19,023 bases of DNA from Acidobacteriota bacterium (GTDB lineage Bacteria; Acidobacteriota; Vicinamibacteria; Vicinamibacterales; CAVVIG01). The position numbers and the translations under genes are program-made. The notes below the pieces were generated by a model that was given only the letters and a program-made list of their open reading frames with translations, made no database searches and was not told the origin of the DNA. Numbering within the stretch: position 1 is the first letter of the stretch; every line of letters begins with the position of its first letter. The stretch lies in assembly GCA_003222455.1 (NCBI GenBank), contig QHWF01000107.1, positions 1 through 19,023 on the forward strand, read 5' to 3'. Shown here piece by piece: positions 1-7,968 of the stretch.

Positions 1-2687
1 CGCCCACCCGGTGCGGCTGCCGAGGGGCCGGAAGAGCGACGCCGCGCGCTCGGCGATCGCCAGGTCCGTCGCCGTTCGAATGGACGGAATCGCCAGGCCG
101 GGCCCGGACACGTGTTCAAGGAGCGCGGGTGTGACTCGCACGTGAAACCAGGTGGACGTGTCCGCCGGCTGCTCGCCGATGGCTTCCAGGTCCGCCAGAT
201 CGTCCAGGCCCATCCGGCATGCGATTTCACGCGTCGGCAGACCTGCGGACGCGGTGACCAGCAGGAACCGGACGCTGCGGTGAATGGGGAAGATGCCGCG
301 ATGGTTGTCGATCCCGACAATCGCGTCGACGTCGCAGTGGGTGAGCAGCCGCATCCGCAGCGCGGAGCTCCCGTGATCCTCGCCAGGCCCGCGGGCAGCA
401 CCATCCCGATTCGCCCACCGGTGCGGGTCAGATCGACAGCGCGTTCGACGAAGAGCTGATACCGGTTGGCATGACCATTGGACTGCGCCTGGTAGATACC
501 GGCGTCGCGCGTGAAGCGGAGCAGTGCGGCAATCTCATGCCGAGCGCCCGATCGCTCCTCGGCAGAACCGGCGTCCGCCCGGATCATGTCCCACGGCGGA
601 TTGCCGATCACGGCATCGAAGCCACCATTGGGCAGCCGCCTGCCTTCTTCGTCGAAGAACACTTCCGGAAACTCGAGCTCCCAATGAAAGAACCGGTGGC
701 TCGTACGGATCGCGTCTGCGGCGGCGAGGCATTGCTCGACGGTCCTGCTGGCGAGCGCGCTTCGACCGGTGAGAATCGCATCGCTCAGCGATCCGAACGC
801 CGCCGGCGGGAGCTCGGTCTGCCGGAACCAGGACGCGCACCAGACGTCGGCGATGCGCTTCCAGCGAGACATCGACGCGTCACGCGCGGTCGTTCCGGCA
901 AACGCGCGTTCTTTGGCTCGAACCTGATCGATGTTGTCGCTGGGCGTCGATTCGAGAGAAAAGCGAACCGGCAATGCCGCGCGAAGTGCATCGCGCACCG
1001 CCTCGTCGTCGAACAGCGGCAGCGTCGGCCGCCGTTGGTCCGGGCGTCGCCGCCGATCCGGTGGCTGGCGCAGGTTGGCGAGCCACGCCCCGAGCAGGCT
1101 GTCTCCGGTCTGGAGGCGATGATCCAGAAACGTGAGCGGGCGGTCGGCGGCAAGCGTCGCGAGCCAGAGCGACAACCGCGCCAGCTGAACGGCCATCGGG
1201 TTCAGATCCACGCCGTACAGGCAGCGTTCCGCGATCGAGCGCCGGATCGCCGCCCGTTCGGGTTCTCCGAGATCGCTCGAGTGGCAGCCACCCTCCCGGA
1301 TGAGCGCTTCCTCGTACGCGCCGGCAAGATAACGGCATGCCGCGACGAGAAAGGCGCCGCTTCCCATGGCCGGGTCGACGATTCGAACCTGGAGGATGCG
1401 CGCGGAGGAGAGCTCCCGCACCAGCGGCCCCAGCGTGCGTCGCACGACGTAGTCAGCTATCGGCTGTGGCGTGTAGAACGTCCCTGTTGCCTTGCGGACG
1501 CCCGATCCGGGTTCGAGAGTGACCGTGGCGTGAGCGCGACGGCGGCCCGGCGATGCCGGGCTCGGCGCGATGCGCGGTTGGTAGTCGAGCAACGTTTCGT
1601 AGACCGCGCCCAGCTGCTCAACGCCCAGATCCCGGTAGGCGATCGGATGGCGTCCGGCCCGGTCCGGCGTCGGTTGCGTTGATAACGACAGGATGGCCCG
1701 CCGCGCCGCCTCATCGTCCAGACCGCGACGCTCGGCGAGCGGCGTCCGGGACGGCGAGAAGAGCCGCCCGTTGAACGGCATCACGTGAAGATCGCCGGCC
1801 CGGCATCCGGTGTGGGCGAGTCGTGCGATTGCGCGAAGGGCGTCCCACAGGCCGGACGCCGGCTCCGCAAGCTCCGCGCACCCGCGCAGCGCCTCGACGC
1901 TGTAGCTGTGCCTGTACACCGGATGCCACAATGGCACGAGCGATCGAGCTGCGGCGAACAGCAGAAACAGCATTCGATACACGATCGTCAACGCTTGTTC
2001 GAAGCTGTCGCCGATACCGCCCTCCCCAAGCGGCGGGCGCGCAACGAGGGCGCCCAGCAGGTCTGCCGACGCACTCAGCACGCCATCTTTCAGGGATCGG
2101 CAAACACCGGCGGCGTGACGGTCGGACGCGCTGACGATGGCATGAAGCGACCTTGAATCGCTGCGATCGATCAATGCCGCAGCCGACGCAATCCGAAACA
2201 ACGCGGCGCACGACCGCTCGTCGTCCTGCGCGAGATCGAGGTCGAACTCCACGAAGCGGCGCGCGTACAGTCGTCTCGCATCGACGATGCGCAGGCGGAT
2301 GCCGTTGAAGACGAAGCACCAGTCGGTGGCCCGCCGAATCGCCTGCATGACTGCGAGCCGCCAGAAGTGGTCGAGCGGCTCGGCCCAGGCGGTGACGATC
2401 AGCGCGGTGCGATGGCTGACGTGACTGACGGTCGCTGCCAGGTGGTGATCCATCGGCTCGATCTGGATTGGGGCATCGAACCCGAGCGCGACGAACAGCG
2501 GAGTCGCGCCGACGTGCAGGACCGTCCGGACAGAGGAGGCGGGACCGAGAACGGCGCAGCGCCGGCGCCATTGAATCAGGTCGCCGCGGAACCGCTCGGC
2601 GGCATGACGGCCGTCGCCATCGATCGTGCGGAGCGCCTCTTCGAGGAAGGCCTCCGAAATCAGATGACCGCCAAACCCGGGCAGCAT
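1..2687 (-). pseudogene. Eco57I/PglX-type N6-adenine DNA methylase, frameshifted and cut by the window edge
   Basis: Read on the minus strand from ATG 2687-2685, this frame is open for about 769 codons. It contains the two hallmarks of an N6-adenine methyltransferase: an SAM-binding motif I DPAMGSGAF near residue 437 (about 1352-1379) and the catalytic NPPW (bases 591-602, about residues 696-699). The stretch YRDLGVEQLGAVYETLLDY before motif I is typical of large Eco57I-type methylases. At about 376-383 the sensible protein (…GRIGMVLPAGLA) jumps to another frame, where it resumes as DHGSSALRMRLLTHCDVDAIVG and runs to base 1. Exactly one base is missing. The original frame stays open to the edge but reads as low-complexity nonsense. 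The start lies in the same frame as the upstream helicase, separated only by TGA-TCG, and has no clear Shine-Dalgarno sequence, so translational coupling is likely. No nuclease motif was recognised. Family assignment is firm; whether the gene is truly dead is not. Confidence 0.82.
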
Positions 2688-2690
2688 CGA

Positions 2691-5136
2691 TCAGGGGAGG
2701 AGCATGAGAAGAAGTTGCGGAGCGCTCGTGGAAACAGCCATGCCGAGTTCCAGGGCGGCGAGGCGATTCTGGAGCGCCGAATCGACGTCGGTCCGGACCG
2801 TCAGGGCAGCCAGCCGCGCGCGCTCGGCACGCCGATCGAACAGTCCTGGCTGGATGACCGAGGTCCGGGGTGCCGCGATCTGAGCGTGGATCGCGCGTTC
2901 ACGCGACAATCGCATTGAAAGGAAGGCATGATGCGAGCGGTGCGCCAATGTGCCCCAGCGTCCTGCGACGGCGACGCGGCCGACGAAACCCTCGACGTGC
3001 TGCCGAAGATCGTCGATGGCGCGCCAGGTCCAGCGGCTCGGAACACGCTTCAAACCCACAATCACCGGAATCACGAGCGATTCGACCGTCCGGCCGCAGC
3101 CGTCCTCACACGCGACGCGCCACAGCATCAGGACGCTGCGACCGAGCGCGGCGCGCAAGCCGGCGCGGCGCGCTCGATGGATCCAGGGACGGTCGATGTC
3201 GATTCCCGAGGCTGCATCGGCGTGACCTCTCGATCGGGTGTCGTTGCTCCGCAGGTAGTGTCCGGCTTCAGCCGGACCCTTTCCGGCTTCAGCCGGACCT
3301 CGGATCAACAATCGCGCGAACGTCAGGCGTCGGGCTTCACGTTCCGCCTCTTCCCGCAAATCGGGCATGACCCGGGGCGTGGGCTCGATGACATCCGGCG
3401 GTGATTCCGCTTCAGGGGTTCCGAGCACGACGAGGCGAGCGACCGCGCGTTCCTCAACATCGCCGACGGGATCCGGAGCGCCAATCTCGGCGCACGCACG
3501 GGCCACACGCGATTTCAGCCGTGCCAGGATGCGAGTTTCCCCGGTGCCTTCGGACACGAGGTGAAACGCGTGGACGGTGCATCGCTGCCCGATGCGATCC
3601 ACCCGGCCGATGCGCTGCTCGAGGCGCATCGGATTCCAGGGAAGCTCCAGATTGACAACCAGCCGGCAGGCGTGATGCAGGTTCAACCCTTCGGCGCCGG
3701 CATCGGTGGCAAGCAGCACCGGACGATAGCCGTTCACGAAATCGGCGTGTGAGCCCACCGTGCAGCACGGCTGACGGCGCGCGCAGCACCGCGCGGACAT
3801 GACGGAGCGTGTCGCGATATTCGGTGAAGACGATCGCCGGTTCACCCGCGCGACGGAGCAGGCGGGTGAGGGCCAGGAGTTTCGATTCGCGAACAGCAGC
3901 CGATTGGGCCGCGGCCAGGACAGTGCGCAGGAGTCGGGTTTCGCGCGACACATCGCGCAGTCCCACTCCCGCGGGCCAGCCGGGCTCATCGTCCGCCGCG
4001 GTGAATTCGCCGTCCGCATCGCCAAACGGGAGTCCCGGTTGTTGCGATGACGCGCGGTCGGAATCGGCAAGCGCCTCGAGCCGCCGTTCAACGGATCGGG
4101 CCAGCGACCAGGCGCTCGACAGCGCCCGCTTGTGAAGGACCGATGCCGCCAGCCATGCGCCATCCCGCTCGGCACGCACGGCGGCGACATAGCGTTCGAG
4201 CCGCGCGTGCAGCTGTAATTCCTGCGGACTTGGTCGAACGCGCACCGTATGGATCTTCCGGACCGCGCCGCTCCGCACATCGGCTCGACGGCGTCGAAAC
4301 ACAACCAGATCGTCGTCGCCGCCGGCTGCGCCGAAGCGACATAGCGATGCGAACGATCGGGCGTCGCCGCTGTGAGGCGTCGCGGTGAGCAGCACGACGT
4401 ACGCGGTTCGAGCGGCAATCGCGGCGATCGCGGCTTGACGATCGCTGTCGCCGGCCGCGCCGTGCGCTTCGTCGACGATGAGGACGTCCCAGGGAGCTGC
4501 GAGCAGCGCGGGGAGCACTTCCGGCCGTTTGACGTAGTCGATGGAAGCGACGGCGATTCGCCGGATCGTCCAGGGGTTCACTCCCAGCGGCAAGGTTGCC
4601 GAAAGGCGCCGCAGGGCCGGAGCATCCGCGAGATGCGCCTCGAGCCCGAAGCGGATCGAGAGCTCCTGCACCCATTGATCGCGCAGGCCGGCGGGCGCGA
4701 TGACGAGAACACGGTCGGCAACACGCCGTGTTCTCAGTTCGGAGACGATGATGCCTGCCTGGATGGTCTTACCGAGGCCGACTTCGTCGGCCAGCAGTAC
4801 GCGCGAACCGAGGCTACGAACGATGGCCAGTGCCGGCTCGAGCTGGTGCGCCATGATGTCGATGCGGGCGTGAGCCACGGATTGCAGCGATCCGGGCGGC
4901 GTGTCGTCGGCAAGGAGGGTGCGGCAGGCGCGCCACCATGCGGCCGCCTGCGCGAAACGCGGGCGCGGGTTGGGGGCGAGCATGTCGATATCGTCGAAGG
5001 GCGCGAGCACCTGTCGCTGGACGACGCCGTGCGGCGACGTGCCGGCCAGCGTGACGAGCTGACAATCCTGGTACGCGCGAATGTCAACGATGCGCCAGCG
5101 CGCTCCGCGGACGCGAACACGTTGCGAGATCTGCAT
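2691..5136 (-). pseudogene. SNF2/RapA-like helicase (DISARM DrmD-like), frameshifted
   Basis: A superfamily 2 helicase of about 815 codons read in two frames. The first frame (5136 to about 3748) has Walker A DEVGLGKT (K123), DEAH box (222-225), motif III TATPHSG (251-257) and the start of the second RecA domain (IVFTEY, HGGLT at 459-463). The second frame (about 3740 to the stop at 2691) resumes with DFVNGYRPVLLATDAGAEG and carries motif VI QRIGRVDRIGQ. Homologues usually have about 18 residues between HGGL and VLLATDA. Only about 11 can be read here, and the frame change fits a loss of 2 mod 3 bases, so roughly 20 nt are missing. The family moves along or remodels DNA using ATP. Its methylase neighbour suggests phage defence, either DISARM-like or a two-gene helicase-methylase system. 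The ATG at 5136 is the first in-frame start and has no strong Shine-Dalgarno sequence. A repeat pair (3261-3297) is translated inside the C-terminal part. Confidence 0.82.
3261..3297. repeat. Two-copy REP-like palindrome inserted in the helicase frame
   Basis: Two perfect copies of TCCGGCTTCAGCCGGA lie at 3261-3276 and 3282-3297, a 21-bp period. Each forms a 6-bp stem with a TTCA loop. Because the period is seven codons, the minus-strand helicase frame runs straight through them, giving GPAEAGK then GPAEAGH. The plus-strand reading contains SGFSRT twice. From memory, such palindromes are dispersed in some acidobacterial genomes; their number in this genome cannot be seen here. The insertion probably extends a few bases on either side (about 3228-3303), but its boundaries are not defined. 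Confidence 0.7.
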
Positions 5137-5409
5137 CGCGTCTCGGCGTCCGCGGGGCAGTCATTGCCACGTCGCTCTAAGCGTGGCCTGTAGATTCTGC
5201 GAGTTACGTCAGGTCCGCGGACGACGGGGACTTGGAGGGGCAAGCGGCGTGCCACGCGACCGACGGTCTGATCGAACTCCGACCGTTTTCTGCGAGCGTA
5301 GATCACGATCGAACGCAGAGGCCGCAAAGGACGCAAAGAAAGACAGTAATTCTCAGCGGCCTTCGCGGCCTTTGCGTTCCAAGGTCGGTACCATTAATCG
5401 GAAACGCTC
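5137..5409. other. 273-bp gap between two minus-strand genes
   Basis: This gap lies between the start of the helicase gene and the stop of the acidic receiver-like protein. It should contain the helicase promoter, but no convincing -35/-10 or -24/-12 pair was found. Its only clear structure is the inverted repeat at 5312-5378. No credible small gene was seen. Confidence 0.5.
5312..5378. repeat. 29-bp imperfect inverted repeat built from 9-nt units
   Basis: The left arm (5312-5340) and right arm (5350-5378) pair with about five mismatches around a 9-nt loop. Each arm is three copies of a 9-nt unit: ACGCAGAGG, CCGCAAAGG, ACGCAAAGA on the left and, on the opposite strand of the right arm, ACGCAAAGG, CCGCGAAGG, CCGCTGAGA. 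It begins about 32 bp past the stop of the minus-strand gene at 5410, so the RNA hairpin might help end or stabilise that transcript, but no U-tract follows. The same kind of unit builds the hairpin in tadE at 8676-8759. Confidence 0.7.
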
Positions 5410-6966
5410 CTAGGCTCGCTTCCGGCGGCGCCTGGCATCGCCGTTCGTGGCAACCTCGTCGAGTTTTGCCAGCAACGCGGCGAACCCGCACTGCTCCGGA
5501 TCGAAGAATCCCCACTCGTCCTGAATCGGTTTTCCTTTCAGCAGCTTCCGCGGTGCTTTCTTGAGCGGCCGGGACGGGCGCGGCGCAGCGGCCGGCGTCG
5601 CATCGAGCCGTTCCACGTCGCGACGCAACGCTTCGACGACCTCCAGCCAGTCGGCGTCGTCAGGTGTCGCCGGCCCCGCCTCCAACGGCGTCATCGGCGC
5701 GACAGTCCGGTCGTCCGTTCCGGTCGGCCCTTCCGGCGAAACGTCAGCCGAGCCGGACGCGGCCACCGCATGAAGCATCGGTGACTGATCGAGGAACTCC
5801 GACAGGTCGAGCTCGATGTACCGATCGAGATCCTCCTCAGTTCCTGCAGCGCTTTCCGATCGGGCTTCGGTCACGAGCTCGAAGAGCGGCGACTCCTCGA
5901 GCACCACATCCTCGTCGTGCATCGACGGAGCAGCATCAACGAAAACCGGCGGATCGACGATCTCCTCGACGGCCGGAGAGAACAATGGTTGTTCGGCGGC
6001 AGGCTCGTCCAGCGGTTCGTCAAGGGCCAGCGCTTCGACCGCAGCTTCCATGGTCGCCTCGTCGAGTGTGTCCTCGACGAAGACGATTGGTTCTTCAATG
6101 ACGTCCTCGACAACGGTGTCGTCCACCGGTTCGGCGACAGCCGCTTCGGCCGCGATTTCGCAGGTTGCCTCGTTGACGGGCTCTTCGACAGGTGGCTCGG
6201 CAATCGTCTCGTCAACAAATGACTCGGCAATCGTCTCGTCAACAAATGCCCGGATGTCTTCTGCGGCCTTCGCGGCCTCTAGCGGCCCGTGGTGAAAGTC
6301 CGGCGTGGCACCGAGGGCGGCGAGGCGCCCCGATGACAAGGCGCGACGACCGAGCATATCGGGAATATGTGAGGGAGGAGCAACGCCGTCAGCGGGGATG
6401 CATCGCCGGCCGAATGCAGCTGGAGTTTCACCACGGGCTGCTAGGTTCAGCGTGTTCGGCGCGTCGTCGATCGAATATGGCAGCGTCTCGAACGGCTCTT
6501 GATCAATCTGCTCAGGGACGGGCGCGGGCTTCTCATAGGTCGTCGTCCCGGCAAAGTCCGTCCGCCCCGCCATGGCCCGTTCGAGATAGGTCGCGCACTG
6601 CTCCGCGAACACGGCCGGATCGCAACCATCGGGCTCCGACGCCAGCGACTTGTCCCGGCGGAGCGCCGACAGCACGCCGCCCATCCGCGGGCGCGACCGC
6701 GGTGACGCAAGCACCGGGATCGTGAGCGTATGAATGTGGGCGGCGGCGCTGTTGAGTGCGCGAAGGCGTCCGGCGAGCGCCGCTTCGTCTTTCGGCGACA
6801 GCAGCGCGGCGGTCAGGATCAAATCCGGGATGCGGTCGCCCAGTGCGGCGAGCGCGCGCTCGGCCGTCGCTTCGAGCACGAGCTCCGCATTGAGGCGGCT
6901 TCGCGCAATGGCCTGCAGCTGGCTCGCCTGATGGCGATCCGGTTCGACGGCGAGGATGAGCGGCAT
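5410..6966 (-). CDS. Acidic protein with degenerate receiver-like N-terminus, unknown function
   Basis: 518 residues, not recognised as a named family. The first 120 or so residues look like a response-regulator receiver fold: a hydrophobic strand with E8 and D10, then PDLILT at 47-52 where T52 replaces the phosphoacceptor aspartate. It is therefore probably a pseudo-receiver that is not phosphorylated. The middle (about 210-400) is strongly acidic and low in complexity (runs of DETIAE, EEP), includes a 9-residue tandem repeat, and is likely disordered. The C-terminus is basic (KKAPRKLLKGK, ending RRRRKRA) around a compact motif DEWGFFDPEQCGFAALLAKLDE that looks conserved. The ATG at 6966 lies 2 bp after the stop of the upstream gene, so the two are probably cotranscribed and coupled. 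It is divergent from the Tad operon and may regulate or localise it; that is inference only. Confidence 0.65.
   Translation of the reverse strand: MPLILAVEPDRHQASQLQAIARSRLNAELVLEATAERALAALGDRIPDLILTAALLSPKDEAALAGRLRALNSAAAHIHTLTIPVLASPRSRPRMGGVLSALRRDKSLASEPDGCDPAVFAEQCATYLERAMAGRTDFAGTTTYEKPAPVPEQIDQEPFETLPYSIDDAPNTLNLAARGETPAAFGRRCIPADGVAPPSHIPDMLGRRALSSGRLAALGATPDFHHGPLEAAKAAEDIRAFVDETIAESFVDETIAEPPVEEPVNEATCEIAAEAAVAEPVDDTVVEDVIEEPIVFVEDTLDEATMEAAVEALALDEPLDEPAAEQPLFSPAVEEIVDPPVFVDAAPSMHDEDVVLEESPLFELVTEARSESAAGTEEDLDRYIELDLSEFLDQSPMLHAVAASGSADVSPEGPTGTDDRTVAPMTPLEAGPATPDDADWLEVVEALRRDVERLDATPAAAPRPSRPLKKAPRKLLKGKPIQDEWGFFDPEQCGFAALLAKLDEVATNGDARRRRKRA
6196..6249. repeat. 27-bp direct tandem repeat (two units) in the acidic linker
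   Basis: Units at 6196-6222 and 6223-6249 differ at a single base. They encode two consecutive FVDETIAE units in the acidic region of the minus-strand protein. Near identity at the DNA level suggests a recent duplication. Confidence 0.8.
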
Positions 6967-6968
6967 GG

Positions 6969-7334
6969 CTAAGTTCGCACCATGAAGAGCGTCAGCATGG
7001 CGGCGGCCATCGCGAAGATCAGCAACGGCGCGTGCGCCAGGCTCTGATCGCGACCGGCTTCGATCAGCACCGAGGCCAGACTGCGGGCGGTCGACCCCGC
7101 GGCAATGAGCGCCTGCGCGCCGTGCGCCGGTGCAAGGCGCAGCGTGAGCTGCTCCCGCACGCGATCGTCAATGGCGATCAGGAACGACAACAGCATCAAT
7201 GGCGGCCCGGCGGTCAGGAGGCCGTTGAACACAGGGCGCCGCCAGCGGGCCAGACTCACACCCATGGCTTGAATCATTTGGGTGACGCATCGCAAGGACC
7301 ATTCCCGATCGGCCTCCTGCTGACGGCGGCGCAC
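6969..7334 (-). CDS. Small two-helix membrane protein, unknown function
   Basis: 121 residues from a GTG start at 7334; an in-frame ATG at residue 20 is an alternative. Two hydrophobic stretches are visible: about residues 36-54 (PVFNGLLTAGPPLMLLSFLIAI) and the C-terminus (about 101-118), with a region between them rich in Ala, Arg and Leu. An AGGAGG lies inside the predicted N-terminus, so the true start may be later, but no in-frame ATG or GTG sits at a good distance from it. It ends 2 bp before the start of the acidic receiver-like gene and probably shares its transcript. No family was recognised. The opposite strand is also open here, but the membrane segments favour this frame. Confidence 0.5.
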   Translation of the reverse strand: MRRRQQEADREWSLRCVTQMIQAMGVSLARWRRPVFNGLLTAGPPLMLLSFLIAIDDRVREQLTLRLAPAHGAQALIAAGSTARSLASVLIEAGRDQSLAHAPLLIFAMAAAMLTLFMVRT

Positions 7335-7400
7335 AAGGCGTGAACACAGTGATGTTTACGCACGGTCCGGCGCGTCAGGGGCCTCCGGGCGCTCATTTCG

Positions 7401-7458
7401 TCCGAGCTCGTCAGTACGAAAATTCGCCGGCGCCGTTACGAATGTTGCTGAGCTCGGA
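7401..7458. promoter_or_regulatory. Candidate enhancer dyad for a sigma-54 activator
   Basis: TCCGAGCTC (7401-7409) and its exact reverse complement GAGCTCGGA (7450-7458) lie 40 bp apart. They are about 130-190 bp upstream of the start site expected from the sigma-54 promoter, the usual distance for activator binding sites. Because GAGCTC is itself a palindrome, the match is partly trivial. No activator gene is present in the window. Confidence 0.3.
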
Positions 7459-7562
7459 CCTCGAATCGATGGAGCGCCGTCGGTTGCCGCTTCACCGCGA
7501 ATGCCGCTAAACACACGACACGGTGATGCTTAGCGCGTTGTTCACGACTGCGCAACCTGCCG

Positions 7563-7577
7563 TGGCACAGCCGTTGC
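7563..7577 (+). promoter_or_regulatory. Sigma-54 (-24/-12) promoter of the Tad operon
   Basis: TGGCAC, five bases, then TTGC. This matches the sigma-54 consensus at the invariant GG (7564-7565) and GC (7576-7577), with the required spacing. Transcription would start near 7588, leaving a leader of about 84 nt before the flp1 ATG. No better match was noticed elsewhere in the window. Sigma-54 promoters require an ATP-dependent activator, so the pilus is probably expressed in response to a signal. Confidence 0.7.
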
Positions 7578-7671
7578 GATTTGCCGTCGCGTCCGGCGGG
7601 AACGCAAGAACGCGTGACCGCACTTCGCACACCACGTCATGCGCGTCGCAGGCGCGCGGGAGAAACGTCAC

Positions 7672-7860
7672 ATGAATTTCATCATCAACAAGGTCAGCCA
7701 GGTTCGCGCCCTCTTCAAGAACGAGGAAGGTCAGGACCTGCTCGAGTACGCACTGCTCATCGCGTTGATCGCGCTCGTCGCCGTCGGTGCCGTCACGGCG
7801 GCCGGCGGGAAGGTCGGGACCGTCTTCCAGGCCATCGCCGATTCGATTCCGGGAGCGTAA
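7672..7860 (+). CDS. flp: Flp-family type IVc major pilin (first copy)
   Basis: 62 residues. After a charged leader comes the Flp prepilin site G20/QDLLEYALL, with Glu at +5 and Tyr at +6 of the mature protein, followed by one hydrophobic helix (about 23-44) and a short polar tail. TadV should cut after G20 to leave a mature pilin of about 42 residues, normal for Flp. The ATG at 7672 is chosen over an upstream in-frame ATG at 7639 because a GGGAGA sits 8 bp before it and Flp leaders are short. It is the first gene after the sigma-54 promoter, and strong hairpins follow it, which suits a highly expressed structural subunit. Confidence 0.95.
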   Translation: MNFIINKVSQVRALFKNEEGQDLLEYALLIALIALVAVGAVTAAGGKVGTVFQAIADSIPGA

Positions 7861-7871
7861 CACTCGACGAG

Positions 7872-7891
7872 GGGCCGAGCCTGCTCGGCCC
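7872..7891 (+). other. Hairpin after flp1 (first of two)
   Basis: GGGCCGAG (7872-7879) pairs perfectly with CTCGGCCC (7884-7891) around a 4-nt loop, 11 bp after the flp1 stop. There is no U-tract, so it is more likely an mRNA-stabilising or partial attenuating structure than a full terminator. Confidence 0.55.
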
Positions 7892-7909
7892 GCTTGCACG
7901 GCATTCCGC

Positions 7910-7948
7910 CGGTCGCAGCGTCAGCCCACGAGGCTGACACTGCGACCG
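7910..7948 (+). other. 17-bp hairpin between flp1 and flp2
   Basis: The left arm 7910-7926 and right arm 7932-7948 pair at 16 of 17 positions (one C/A mismatch) with a 5-nt loop CACGA. It ends 8 bp before the Shine-Dalgarno GGAG of flp2. Without a U-run it does not look like a normal intrinsic terminator. A protective 3' structure for an flp1-only transcript is the likeliest role. Confidence 0.65.
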
Positions 7949-7968
7949 ACAGTTCTGGAGATGACGAC

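Larger units (their letters stand above)
7335..7671. promoter_or_regulatory. Divergent regulatory region upstream of the Tad operon
   Basis: A 337-bp non-coding stretch between divergently transcribed genes. It holds a sigma-54 promoter match at 7563-7577, a 9-bp inverted repeat at 7401-7409 and 7450-7458, and further scattered half-dyads (TTCACCG near 7492 and CGGTGA near 7521). No convincing promoter for the minus-strand pair was found. Confidence 0.6.

Noticed and set aside
1..380. Continuation of the methylase in its original frame to base 1
   Set aside because: The frame is open but gives Arg/Ser/Pro-rich nonsense, whereas the frame shifted by one base gives a clear methylase continuation.
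471..1682. Long open plus-strand frame opposite the methylase
   Set aside because: Arg/Ala/Pro-rich with no recognisable motif; the minus strand here encodes methylase motifs DPAMGSGAF and NPPW.
2367..2918. Open plus-strand frame opposite the methylase start and helicase end
   Set aside because: It spans the junction of two better-supported minus-strand genes and shows no family features.
3261..3297. CRISPR-like direct repeats
   Set aside because: Only two short palindromic copies with a 5-bp gap; no spacers or cas genes.
7910..7948. Intrinsic terminator after flp1
   Set aside because: The stem is strong but no run of T follows, and flp2 and the rest of the operon lie directly downstream.
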